From Zoogloea sp. (lineage in GTDB: Bacteria > Pseudomonadota > Gammaproteobacteria > Burkholderiales > Rhodocyclaceae): a DNA stretch of 64,000 nt. The notes under the pieces were generated by a model. It did no database searches. It saw nothing but the letters and a program-made list of their open reading frames with translations, and was not told the DNA's origin. Of this stretch, positions 46,287-55,965 are shown piece by piece (position 1 is the first letter of the stretch; each line of letters opens with the position of its first letter). The translations under genes were made by a program, and so were the position numbers. The DNA is taken from NCBI RefSeq assembly GCF_030157465.1, contig NZ_JAOAUU010000079.1:62001-126000 (forward strand), given 5' to 3'.

Positions 46287-46333
46287 ACACCCGGTCCGTG
46301 CTACCTTCCGCCAACCCCCACGGAGACCCGGCC

Positions 46334-47689
46334 ATGCCGACCACCGCGAACGCCAAGCCCTTCAACCTGCTGCGCTGGTTCGGCTGGCTGAGCCCGCTCC
46401 TCATCGCGGGCATGGCACTGGCCAACGCCTGGCTGATCTCCAGCTTCCTCAACGCGCAGCTGTTCCAGCGCGAGGCCAGCATCACCCGGGATTTCGTGCA
46501 CAACATCCTGCTGGCCGATGGCTCCCTCGAATACCTCGCACACCCCGACGACCCCACCCTGAAGGACCGTTTCCGCAACACCGCGGACCACCTGAACACC
46601 ATGCGCGACGCGCTGCGGACCAACGTCTTCGGCAGCACCGGCACCATCATCTGGTCGTCGGACAAGAGCCTCGTCGGGCAGCGCTTCACCGACAACGACG
46701 AGCTGGAAGAAGCCATGCGCGGCCAGCTGGTGGTCCACGCCGGGCAGATCTCGGAAGAGCACCGGGAGAAGCCCGAGCACGTCGGCCTCGATCCGTCGAT
46801 CCATTTCTTCGTGGAGAGCTACATCCCGGTAAAGCGCCCCGGGAGCGGCGAGGTGATCGGGGTGATCGAGCTTTACAAGGCCCCGCTCGCCCTCACCGAG
46901 GCGATCCAGGCCGGTCGCCGGCAGGTGCTGCTCTCCGCGCTGGGCAGCGCGCTGGCGCTCTACCTGGGGCTGTACGGGCTCATCCGGCGAGCGGATTCCA
47001 CCATCAAACGTCAGCATTCCCGGCTCGTCGAAGCCGAAACCCTCGCCGTGGTGGGCGAACTCACCTCGTCGGTGGCCCACAACCTGCGCAACCCGCTGGC
47101 GTCGATCCGCTCCTCGGCCGAGCTGAGCCTCGAATCCCCCGGCGAAGACTGCTCGGAACAGGCCCGCGACATCATCCGCGAGGTGGACCGCATCAGCGAC
47201 CGGGTGTCGGAGCTGCTCACCTTCTCGGCCGCCCATGACCCCCAGCCCGGCCCGGTGAGGCTGGACCGCCTGCTGGAAGCCTGCTGCGCCGACCACGCGC
47301 CGGCCTTCGAGCGGCGCGGCCAGCGGCTCACGTTCGCCAACGAAGTCACCAACCCCGTCATCGACGGCGACCCCGCCCTGCTTCGCCAGGCCTTCCACAG
47401 CCTGCTCTCCAACGCCGGCGAAGCGATGGGCGACGGCGGCCGCTGCACCGTCACCCTGCGCCCGGCGGCGGGCACCCGCTGCCGCATCGACATCGCCGAC
47501 ACCGGCAGCGGCATCGCCGCCGAAGCCGGCCAGCAGATGTTCCGCCCCTTCTTCACCACCAAGCACAAGGGCCTCGGCCTCGGGCTGCCCCTCGCCAAAC
47601 GGATCGTCGAACGCTTCGGCGGCGAGATCCGGATCAGCGGCGTCCCCGGCGAGGGCACGCTGGTCAGCCTCCTCTTTCCCGCCCGCTAG
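46334..47689 (+). CDS. Membrane sensor histidine kinase
   Basis: The 451-residue kinase has two membrane helices (about residues 15-37 and 197-217) around a periplasmic sensor domain of about 155 residues (TNVFGSTGTIIWSSDKSLVG, HFFVESYIPVKRPGSGEVIG) with a PAS-like periplasmic pattern. After it come the H-box SSVAHNLRNPLASIRS with His249, N-box SLLSNAGEAM, G1 DTGSGIA and G2 GLGLGLPLAKRI. It most resembles the NtrB/ZraS-type kinases that act on sigma-54 activators. The ATG at 46334 follows GGAG. The stop is six bases before the regulator gene. The stimulus is unknown. Confidence 0.9.
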   Translation: MPTTANAKPFNLLRWFGWLSPLLIAGMALANAWLISSFLNAQLFQREASITRDFVHNILLADGSLEYLAHPDDPTLKDRFRNTADHLNTMRDALRTNVFGSTGTIIWSSDKSLVGQRFTDNDELEEAMRGQLVVHAGQISEEHREKPEHVGLDPSIHFFVESYIPVKRPGSGEVIGVIELYKAPLALTEAIQAGRRQVLLSALGSALALYLGLYGLIRRADSTIKRQHSRLVEAETLAVVGELTSSVAHNLRNPLASIRSSAELSLESPGEDCSEQARDIIREVDRISDRVSELLTFSAAHDPQPGPVRLDRLLEACCADHAPAFERRGQRLTFANEVTNPVIDGDPALLRQAFHSLLSNAGEAMGDGGRCTVTLRPAAGTRCRIDIADTGSGIAAEAGQQMFRPFFTTKHKGLGLGLPLAKRIVERFGGEIRISGVPGEGTLVSLLFPAR

Positions 47690-47695
47690 AACATC

Positions 47696-49075
<1,380 letters not shown>

Positions 49076-49079
49076 GGCC

Positions 49080-49394
49080 TCAGCGCAGCACCCACAGCGC
49101 CGCCATGCCGGCGGCAAACGGCAGCCACGGATTGCGTGAAACCTGCGTCGCCAGCACCGCGGCAATGGCGCCGCCAAGCTTGGGGTTGAACACATCGACG
49201 GCCCCGCCCACCAGCACCAGATCCGGCACGACAATGGCCGCCAGCGCGGCGGCCGGCGCGTAACGCAAGGCCTTGAGCAGCACCTCCGGCAGGCTGGCCC
49301 GCTCGCCCAGCACAATGAAGCTGGCACGCGGCAGGGTGGTGGCGAGAAGCCCGATCAGGATGAAGGTGAGCCACAGCGTCCATTCGTCACTCAT
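49080..49394 (-). CDS. azlD: AzlD family branched-chain amino acid exporter subunit
   Basis: The 104-residue protein has four hydrophobic segments and the AzlD-type LPRASFIVLGERASLPEVLLKALRYAP pattern (residues about 21-47). AzlD is the small partner of AzlC in branched-chain amino acid or related export. Its start overlaps the azlC stop in ATGA, so a complex is likely. I took MSDEWTLW at 49394 as the start; the open frame upstream belongs to azlC in another phase. Confidence 0.88.
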   Translation of the reverse strand: MSDEWTLWLTFILIGLLATTLPRASFIVLGERASLPEVLLKALRYAPAAALAAIVVPDLVLVGGAVDVFNPKLGGAIAAVLATQVSRNPWLPFAAGMAALWVLR

Positions 49395-50095
49395 CGCGAC
49401 GCCCCCCGTGCCTGCCAGTGCTCCGCGGCAAAACCCGCCGCGATGCCGCCAAGGATCGCCACCATCACCCCCAGGCGCAGCGGCATGCCGCGCAGCAGCA
49501 CCGCCAGCGCACCGCCGGCAATCATGGCAAGCAGCATCGGCCGCACTTTGGACATCGGCACCAGCAGCACCAGCAAGGCGATGCTGGCCATGAACTCCAG
49601 CGACCAGTTGCGCGGGATCGACCCCGCCGCCAGCACGCCCACCAGGGTGGACGTCTGCCATATCAGCGCGCACCACAGGGACGGCGCCAGGTAGAAGCCG
49701 AGCCGCCGCTGGGGGTCCGGCTCGCTGCGCAGGTGCTCGAGCGTGGTGGCAAAAACGCCGTCAGTCAGCGCATAGCCGCACAGCCAGCGCTGGGCCAGGG
49801 TTCCACCGGACAGCGGCCTGGCCAGCGCCGCGCTGAAGATCACGAAGCGCAGATTCACCACCAGCGCCGTGGCCACGATCAGCCACAGCGGCGCCCCGGC
49901 CACGATCAGCGGCAGCGTGCCCAGCTGGGCCGTGGCACCAAAGACGATCAGGCTCATGCCCATCGCCTGCACCACCGTAAAACCCGCGCCGACCATCGCC
50001 AGCCCCGTGACCAGCGCCCACGGAATGATTCCCACCGACACCGGCAGGCACAGCCGGAAACCCTCCCGGGCCCCGGCACGAAAACTCGGCGACAT
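49391..50095 (-). CDS. azlC: AzlC family branched-chain amino acid exporter
   Basis: The 234-residue inner-membrane protein starts SFRAGAREGFRLCLPVSVGI and has LIVFGATAQLGTLPL and VVNLRFVIFSAALA, motifs of AzlC (YgaZ) permeases, with about seven to eight membrane helices. With AzlD it probably exports branched-chain amino acids or analogues. A spacer of about 60 bases separates it from the MAPEG gene upstream on the same strand. Confidence 0.9.
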   Translation of the reverse strand: MSPSFRAGAREGFRLCLPVSVGIIPWALVTGLAMVGAGFTVVQAMGMSLIVFGATAQLGTLPLIVAGAPLWLIVATALVVNLRFVIFSAALARPLSGGTLAQRWLCGYALTDGVFATTLEHLRSEPDPQRRLGFYLAPSLWCALIWQTSTLVGVLAAGSIPRNWSLEFMASIALLVLLVPMSKVRPMLLAMIAGGALAVLLRGMPLRLGVMVAILGGIAAGFAAEHWQARGASR

Positions 50096-50156
50096 GCGCG
50101 CTCCTTTCAGATTCCAGGGCCGAAAGGTAGCACGGAGGCACGCCGGCACTTCCGGC

Positions 50157-50588
50157 TCAGGCCCTGGACACCAACCCCAGCCCCGCCAGCGCCCACAGCG
50201 CGGCCAGCACCCCGTTGCTGACCACGAAGGCGGCCAGGCGGTGATACACATGGTTGTAGGAGAGATGGATGAGACTATGCACAACCCGCAAGGCCACATA
50301 CGCCCAGGCCAGCCCCACCTGCAGCGCCGCCCCCTGGCCCGTCGTGAAAATCAGCAGGCACACCACGTAGAACAGCACCGGCAACTCGAGAAGGTTCATG
50401 TAGTTGCGGTTGGGCAGGCTGACATCGGCCGGAACGCCCGCCGACTCGCCGCACCGGAAGTCGGACGCCTGCACCCGGCCGGCAAACCCCGCCCCGATGC
50501 GCCGAAAGGCGACCAGGCACAGCACCAGCAAGGTCCACCCGGCAAGGGCAAAAAGGGGAAGGAGAATGGCGCTATCGCGAGGCATCAT
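50157..50588 (-). CDS. MAPEG family membrane protein
   Basis: The 143-residue protein has four membrane helices and the MAPEG pattern [20 protein letters not shown] followed by [18 protein letters not shown]. Eukaryotic relatives are glutathione transferases acting on lipophilic substrates; bacterial members are poorly characterised. The start is one of two adjacent ATGs. The 224 bases between it and the divergent VF530 gene hold no gene I can support. Confidence 0.85.
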   Translation of the reverse strand: MMPRDSAILLPLFALAGWTLLVLCLVAFRRIGAGFAGRVQASDFRCGESAGVPADVSLPNRNYMNLLELPVLFYVVCLLIFTTGQGAALQVGLAWAYVALRVVHSLIHLSYNHVYHRLAAFVVSNGVLAALWALAGLGLVSRA

Positions 50589-50812
50589 GGACTGGGGGAA
50601 GTTTCCGTTACGGGCAGGGCCGAGAGCCTACCGGCACGCCTCCCGAATGTCATCCCGCCAGCCGGGGGAAAAACGTCCGTCCGGGCGGCACTGCAAAAGC
50701 TCGCCGCCCCAAAAAATTTAACGCAGCCACGCCGTTTTGCTGCGGCGCTCTTGGCAGCGCCGACAAAGTCGGTCAAAGTTCCCGACGATCCATCCCGCCT
50801 TTCCTGCCGGCC

Positions 50813-51028
50813 ATGACTTCCCAGACAAACAACCCGCTCCACGGCATCACCCTCGAACACATGCTCACCCGGCTGGTGGAGCGCTATGGCTGGGAGAGCC
50901 TCGGCTCGGTCATCAACATCCGCTGCTTCCAGAACGAGCCCAGCATCAAGTCCAGCCTCAAGTTTCTGCGCCGCACGCCCTGGGCGCGCGAGCAGGTCGA
51001 GGCACTTTACCTGCGCGAAATGGCCTGA
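50813..51028 (+). CDS. VF530 (DUF2132) family small DNA-binding protein
   Basis: The 71-residue protein matches VF530: [20 protein letters not shown], then [20 protein letters not shown] and [13 protein letters not shown]. The family is described as DNA-binding on structural grounds, with no known role. It sits 56 bases upstream of the solute-binding protein gene and may be part of that transcript. Confidence 0.88.
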   Translation: MTSQTNNPLHGITLEHMLTRLVERYGWESLGSVINIRCFQNEPSIKSSLKFLRRTPWAREQVEALYLREMA

Positions 51029-51084
51029 ACGTGCAGCGGGAACGCCAACCCGCACACACCTGGGCGGGGAAAGGAAAGCCTCGT

Positions 51085-51888
51085 TTGGGAATCGACCCTT
51101 TTTTGCACCCCCTGATGCGCGCCTTGCTGCTGGCCTTGCTGCTGGCCGGTGGCGGGGCTCAGGCCGCCGAGCGCCCCGATTGTTCGCGCCCCCTGAGCCT
51201 CGCCCTGCATGATCACGGGCTGCTCTACTCGCGCCAGACCGGCGAGGGCATCGACAAGGATTTCGCCGACGAACTGATCCGCCGCAGCGGCTGCCGGATC
51301 ACCGTCACCGTGCTGCCGCGCGCGCGCATCTGGCAACTCATCGAATCCGGCGGGCTGGATTTCAGCCTGTCGGGCATCAGCAACGAACAGCGCGAACGCT
51401 TCGCCGCCTTCGCCTGGTATTTCTCCAACAAGTACTACCTGCTGGTGCGCCGCGATGCCGGCGTTCAGCGGGTTGGCGACTTCATCCGCAACCCGCAATT
51501 GCGCCTCGGCGCGATCCGCAGCTTCCGCTACGGGCCGGGCGCCAACCGGCTGGTGGACGCCCTCGACAGCGACATGCGGGTCAGTTACGCCTCCGGCCTC
51601 GCGCCGCTTTACGCCACCCTGCTCGCCAACCAGACCCAGGGCATGATCATCGAGCCCTTCGACTACCCCGCCCTGGAAAGCGCGGCCATCCGCGGGCAAA
51701 CCCACATCCTCGAATTCGACGACCCGCCCGTGCCCCACGGGCTCATCATGTCGAAGCGGGCCATTGCGCCGCAGGAGCAGGCCCGATGGCGCGCGCTGGT
51801 GGATGAAATGCGCGCCGACGGCACCGTCGAGCGCATTTTCGATAAATACTTCAAGCCCGAACTCAGCCAGGCCCTGACGCGATTTTGA
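51085..51888 (+). CDS. Family 3 solute-binding protein
   Basis: The 267-residue periplasmic protein has a signal peptide (MRALLLALLLAGGGAQAAE) and a type II binding-protein fold: RPLSLALHDHGLLYSRQTGE, GIDKDFADELIRRSGCRITV, FSLSGISNEQRERFAAFAWY. I preferred the TTG at 51085, which has AAGGAAAG seven bases upstream; an ATG at 51115 directly before the signal peptide is the alternative. No permease is adjacent. Instead its stop overlaps a CHASE-GGDEF gene, which suggests that it presents a ligand to a membrane sensor and does not feed a transporter. Confidence 0.82.
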   Translation: MGIDPFLHPLMRALLLALLLAGGGAQAAERPDCSRPLSLALHDHGLLYSRQTGEGIDKDFADELIRRSGCRITVTVLPRARIWQLIESGGLDFSLSGISNEQRERFAAFAWYFSNKYYLLVRRDAGVQRVGDFIRNPQLRLGAIRSFRYGPGANRLVDALDSDMRVSYASGLAPLYATLLANQTQGMIIEPFDYPALESAAIRGQTHILEFDDPPVPHGLIMSKRAIAPQEQARWRALVDEMRADGTVERIFDKYFKPELSQALTRF

Positions 51889-53453
51889 CCCCGCCGACAC
51901 ACCTCCGGAACCTGCTCCTGCCCCTGTGCACGGGCGCCGCGTCACTCGCCCTCACCGGCGTGCTGTGGCATCACGAACAGCAAGGCCTCGACGCCACGCT
52001 GCGCGCCGATTTCGATGTCAGCGTGCGCCAGACCGCCGGGCGCATCGAACAGCGCGTCGCCGCCTACGAGCAGATGCTGCGCGCCGCCCGCGGGCTGTTC
52101 GACGCCTCGGAGGACGTCAGCCAGGAGGATTTCCGCAAATTCGTGGATGCCCTCACCGGCGGCACCGAGCTTGCCGGCCTGCAGGCCATGCTGTTCACGC
52201 CCCGGCTCAGCGGCGCGCAGGTGGCCCGCCACGTGGCCACCCGGCGCGCCCTCGGCGACCCCGGCTACCGCATCCGGCCACCGGGCGAGCGGGATGTCGT
52301 CGGCCCCGTCACCTACGTAGCCCCGGCCAGCCCCGACAACCGCAAGGCCCTCGGCCACGACATCCTCACCGATCCGGCCCGGCGGGACGCCATGTTCCAG
52401 GCGCGGGATTCCGGCGGCATCGCCATCACCCCCCGGATCAACCTGCTGATGGATCGGCCCGCCAACCGCCCGGCCTTCGCCATGTACCTGGCCACCTATG
52501 CCAGAGGCCGCCCCATCGACACCCTCGCGGCCCGCCAGGCCCACCTGAACGGCTGGGTGCATATTGCCTTCCGTCTCCACGACCTCATGGCCAGCCTGTA
52601 CGGCGAAGACACACCCGGCATCGCGCTGCGCATCTACGACGGCGTACGCACCGACGCCGCCAGCCTGATCTTCGACTCCCACCCCGGCGACGACCCCGCC
52701 CCGCCGCGCTTCACGGCCACCGAATACATCAGCTTTCCCCAGAGCAACTGGACCCTGCAGATCCGCAGCATCCCCGCCTTCGAGCTGCGCCGCGACCGCG
52801 GCTCGGCCACCATCATCGCCATTGCCGGCACCTGCGTCAGCCTGCTGCTGGCCCTGCTCATGCATCAACTGGTCACCGGCCGGGCCCGCGCCTACGCCCA
52901 CGCCCTCACCATGACCCGCGAGCTGCGCGAAAGCGAGGAGCGCATGCGCCACATGGCCCAGCACGACGCCCTCACCCTGCTGCCCAACCGCGCCCTGCTG
53001 GCCGACCGCCTGCACGCCGCCCTCGCCCTGGCCCGCCGCGACAAGACCCGCAGTGGCCTGATGTTCGTCGACCTCGACCACTTCAAGCCCGTCAACGACA
53101 TCCACGGCCACGCCATCGGCGACCGCCTGCTGCTGGCCGCAACCGCCCGCATGCGTGACTGCCTGCGCGAATCCGACACCCTCGCCCGCATGGGCGGCGA
53201 CGAATTCGTGGTGCTGCTGCCCCACATCGACAGCCAGGCCGACGCCCAGCTCGTCGCCGAGCGGATCCGCTCGGCCATCGCCCTGCCCTTCACCATCGAC
53301 CAGCACAACCTCCAGATATCCACCTCGATCGGCATCGGCATCTACCCCGACGACGCCAGCACCCCCGAAGGCCTCACCATCTGCGCCGACGACGCCATGT
53401 ACCGCGCCAAGGATGCCGGACGCAACCGGCTCGTCTTTGCCAGCGAAACATGA
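51885..53453 (+). CDS. CHASE-domain diguanylate cyclase
   Basis: The 522-residue membrane protein has an N-terminal helix, a periplasmic CHASE sensor domain (about residues 40-280, with LQAMLFTPRLSGAQVARHV and RPAFAMYLATYARG), a second helix (about 303-325) and a GGDEF domain (residues 365-520) with intact RMGGDEFVVLL and LFVDLDHFKPVND-type metal residues (here LMFVDLDHFK). It should make cyclic di-GMP in response to an extracellular ligand. Translation appears to start at TTG overlapping the previous stop (TTGA). No EAL domain is present. Confidence 0.9.
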   Translation: MTPPTHLRNLLLPLCTGAASLALTGVLWHHEQQGLDATLRADFDVSVRQTAGRIEQRVAAYEQMLRAARGLFDASEDVSQEDFRKFVDALTGGTELAGLQAMLFTPRLSGAQVARHVATRRALGDPGYRIRPPGERDVVGPVTYVAPASPDNRKALGHDILTDPARRDAMFQARDSGGIAITPRINLLMDRPANRPAFAMYLATYARGRPIDTLAARQAHLNGWVHIAFRLHDLMASLYGEDTPGIALRIYDGVRTDAASLIFDSHPGDDPAPPRFTATEYISFPQSNWTLQIRSIPAFELRRDRGSATIIAIAGTCVSLLLALLMHQLVTGRARAYAHALTMTRELRESEERMRHMAQHDALTLLPNRALLADRLHAALALARRDKTRSGLMFVDLDHFKPVNDIHGHAIGDRLLLAATARMRDCLRESDTLARMGGDEFVVLLPHIDSQADAQLVAERIRSAIALPFTIDQHNLQISTSIGIGIYPDDASTPEGLTICADDAMYRAKDAGRNRLVFASET

Positions 53454-54085
53454 ACGGCGCCTTCCACGTCCCGGTCTATTTCGACTACATCGCCACCTTC
53501 GCCTGGGCGCTCTCCGGCGCCATCGTCGGCCTCCGAAAGCATTTCGACATCGTCGGCGTCTTCGTGCTGGCGCTGCTCACCTCGATGGGCGGCAGCATCC
53601 TGCGCGACGGCGTCTTCCTGCAGCGCCCGCCGCCGGTGCTCACCGACCTCTTCTACCTCCCGCTGATCCTCGCCGCCACGCTGCTCGCCGCCATCTTTCG
53701 CCACCGCATCGCCAACCTGCGCATGATCGACACACTGGTCGGCACCATCGACGCCATCGGCACGCCGGCCTTCGCCGTGGTCGGCCTGCAGCTCGCGCTG
53801 GGAGCCGGCATCCCGCTGCCGGGCGTCATCCTGGTGGGCGCCGTCAGCGGTGTCGGCGGTGGCGTGCTGCGCGACGTCATCGTCCGCGACATCCCCTTCA
53901 TCCTCCAGCCCGGCCAGTTCTTCACGCCCGTCGTGCTGCTCACCTGCATCGCCTTCCTGGGCCTCACCCTCGGCCTGCAGGTCGCCACCGTACCCGCCGC
54001 CTGGGCCACCATCACCCTGTTCTTCATCGTGCGCATGCTCACCATCCGCTACAACTGGCACACTCGGCCCCTCATGCCGGATTAG
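53450..54085 (+). CDS. TRIC/UPF0126 family membrane protein, YicG-like
   Basis: The 211-residue protein contains two repeats of three membrane helices, each with the family's glycine motif (TSMGGSILRDGVF and GVGGGVLRDVIVRDIP). Bacterial members resemble trimeric intracellular cation channels. It overlaps the cyclase gene in ATGA and ends at a strong terminator, so it closes the solute-binding protein/cyclase/channel operon. The physiological ion is not known. Confidence 0.9.
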   Translation: MNGAFHVPVYFDYIATFAWALSGAIVGLRKHFDIVGVFVLALLTSMGGSILRDGVFLQRPPPVLTDLFYLPLILAATLLAAIFRHRIANLRMIDTLVGTIDAIGTPAFAVVGLQLALGAGIPLPGVILVGAVSGVGGGVLRDVIVRDIPFILQPGQFFTPVVLLTCIAFLGLTLGLQVATVPAAWATITLFFIVRMLTIRYNWHTRPLMPD

Positions 54086-54124
54086 CGCCGAACCGATGCC
54101 GGGAACAATCCCCCGCTGGCGCAG

Positions 54125-54145
54125 CCCAAGCGACTTGGGTTTTTT
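54125..54145 (+). terminator. Intrinsic terminator after the TRIC gene
   Basis: CCCAAG and CTTGGG enclose a CGA loop and are followed directly by TTTTTT. It closes the VF530/solute-binding/cyclase/TRIC transcript. Confidence 0.92.
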
Positions 54146-54176
54146 ATTGATTCACCCGATCAAGGAGTTCCGATTC

Positions 54177-55244
54177 ATGTCCGCCCTCTTCCAGCCGCTG
54201 CAAGCCGGCGCCCTGCTGCTTCCCAACCGCATCCTGATGGCCCCGCTCACCCGCTGCCGCGCCGAAGACGGCCACATCCCCGGCGAACTCATGGCCATCC
54301 ACTACGCCCAGCGCGCCAGCGCCGGCCTGCTGATCGCCGAAGCCACCATGGCCATCGAGGGCAACTCCGCCTTCTGGCACGAACCCGGCATCCACAACGC
54401 CGCCCAGGTTGCCGGCTGGAAAAAAGTCACCGACACCGTACACAAGGCCGGCGGACGCATCTTCCTGCAGATCTGGCACGGCGGCCGCGCCTGCCACCCG
54501 CTGCTCAACAACGGCGCCCAGCCCGTCGCCCCCAGCGCCCTGCCCATCCGCAACGACGAAGTCCACACCCCCGAGGGCAAGAAGCCCTACGTCACCCCGC
54601 GCGAACTCCGCGATGACGAACTGCCCGCCATCGTCGCCGGCTTTCGCCACGCCGCCGAAAACGCCAAGGCCGCCGGCTTCGACGGCGTCGAAGTCCACGG
54701 CGCCAACGGCTACCTGCTCGACGAATTCCTGCGCGACGGCAGCAACACCCGCAGCGGCCCCTACGGCGGCCCCGTCGAAAACCGCGCCCGGCTGCTCCTT
54801 GAAGTCCTCGACGCCGTCACCGACGTATGGGGCGGCGACCGCGTCGGCCTGCGCCTGTCGCCTCTCAACAGCTTCAACGACATGGCCGACAGCGACCCGG
54901 TCGGCCTCATCACCTGGCTCGCCACCCGCCTCAACGATTACAAGCTCGCCTACCTGCACCTCATGCGCGGCGACTTCTTCGGCCTGCAAAAGGGCGACGT
55001 GCTCACCCCTGCCCGCCAGCACTACAAAGGCGTGCTGATCGGCAACATGGGCTACACCCCCGCCGAAGCCGCCAACGCCATCGAAAGCGGCCAACTCGAC
55101 GCCGTCGCCTTCGGCACCGCCTTCCTCGCCAACCCCGACCTGCCCGCCCGCATCAAGGCCGGCGCCCAGCTCAACAGCCCCAACCCGGACACCTTCTATT
55201 CGCCCGGCGCAGAGGGCTACACAGACTACCCCTTCATGCACTGA
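54177..55244 (+). CDS. Old yellow enzyme family NADH:flavin oxidoreductase
   Basis: The 355-residue FMN-dependent (beta/alpha)8 enzyme shows NRILMAPLTRCRAEDGHIP, IFLQIWHGGR, GFDGVEVHGANGYLLDEFLRD (with catalytic-site His/Asn pair) and NSFNDMAD-type substrate region, ending in the phosphate-binding IGNMGYTP. It reduces activated C=C bonds or nitro compounds, like NemA. An AAGGAG ribosome site precedes the ATG, and a terminator lies just upstream, so it starts a new transcript, perhaps with the lipocalin gene 59 bases downstream. Confidence 0.93.
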   Translation: MSALFQPLQAGALLLPNRILMAPLTRCRAEDGHIPGELMAIHYAQRASAGLLIAEATMAIEGNSAFWHEPGIHNAAQVAGWKKVTDTVHKAGGRIFLQIWHGGRACHPLLNNGAQPVAPSALPIRNDEVHTPEGKKPYVTPRELRDDELPAIVAGFRHAAENAKAAGFDGVEVHGANGYLLDEFLRDGSNTRSGPYGGPVENRARLLLEVLDAVTDVWGGDRVGLRLSPLNSFNDMADSDPVGLITWLATRLNDYKLAYLHLMRGDFFGLQKGDVLTPARQHYKGVLIGNMGYTPAEAANAIESGQLDAVAFGTAFLANPDLPARIKAGAQLNSPNPDTFYSPGAEGYTDYPFMH

Positions 55245-55303
55245 ACCCCACCCGCTTCCGCCCCCCGGCGGGAGCGGCCTCACCCACAAGAACAAACCCG
55301 CCC

Positions 55304-55855
55304 ATGAAATCCAGACTGATCGCCGCCGCTCTCTGCTTCTGCTCCCTGACCCCGCTCGGCGCCCTCGCCAGCGACAGCGCAGCCGCGCCGCTCACCCCCA
55401 TCGCCGCCCTCGACGTTCCACGCTACATGGGCACCTGGTACGAAATCGCCCGCTTCCCGGCCTGGTTCCAGAAAAAATGTACCGGCGAATCCCGTGCCGA
55501 ATACACCCCGCTCACCGACGGTCAGGTGCAGGTGATCAACCGCTGCCGGCTCGAAAACGGCACCATGAACGAAGCCGTCGGCACCGCCCGACAGGTGGGC
55601 GGCGCCGACTCGCCGAAGCTCGAAGTCCGCTTCGCCCCGGCGTGGCTCTCCTTCCTGCCCTTTGTGTGGGGCAACTACTGGGTGATCGACCTCGACGACG
55701 CCTACCAGCTGGTCGCCGTCAGCGAACCCACCCGCGAATACCTGTGGGTTCTCTCCAGAACCAAGCAGGTCGATCAAAAAGCCTACGACGCCCTGCTCGA
55801 ACGCCTGGCCCGCAAAGGCTTCGATCTCACCAAGCTCCAGCTCACCCGGCAGTAA
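55304..55855 (+). CDS. blc: Lipocalin, Blc-like
   Basis: The 183-residue secreted protein has a signal peptide (AALCFCSLTPLGALA) and the lipocalin structurally conserved regions: YMGTWYEIARFPAWFQ, GNYWVIDLDDAYQLVAVSEP and YLWVLSRT. E. coli Blc is an outer-membrane lipoprotein binding lysophospholipids. Here no convincing lipobox precedes the mature start, so it may be a soluble periplasmic form. Its position after an ene-reductase suggests handling of lipid-derived or hydrophobic compounds, but this is inference. Confidence 0.9.
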   Translation: MKSRLIAAALCFCSLTPLGALASDSAAAPLTPIAALDVPRYMGTWYEIARFPAWFQKKCTGESRAEYTPLTDGQVQVINRCRLENGTMNEAVGTARQVGGADSPKLEVRFAPAWLSFLPFVWGNYWVIDLDDAYQLVAVSEPTREYLWVLSRTKQVDQKAYDALLERLARKGFDLTKLQLTRQ

Positions 55856-55899
55856 GGCTGCCCCCCGGCCCGCCACGGGCCGGCGCACAAAGCAGCCTT
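55854..55899 (+). terminator. Nested hairpin after the lipocalin gene
   Basis: Arms AAGGCTGC and GCAGCCTT enclose an inner GGCCCG-CCAC-GGGCC hairpin, beginning at the lipocalin stop codon. No T run follows, so termination would have to be structure- or Rho-assisted. Confidence 0.45.
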
Positions 55900-55965
55900 G
55901 CACGGCGCGCAAGGCCCGAACAGCTGGCATACCCCATACTTGCCCCATCGAAAACGGAGGCAAAC

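Noticed and set aside
50585-51055. 156-codon minus-strand frame opposite VF530
   Set aside because: Overlaps the recognisable VF530 gene on the plus strand and has no domain of its own.
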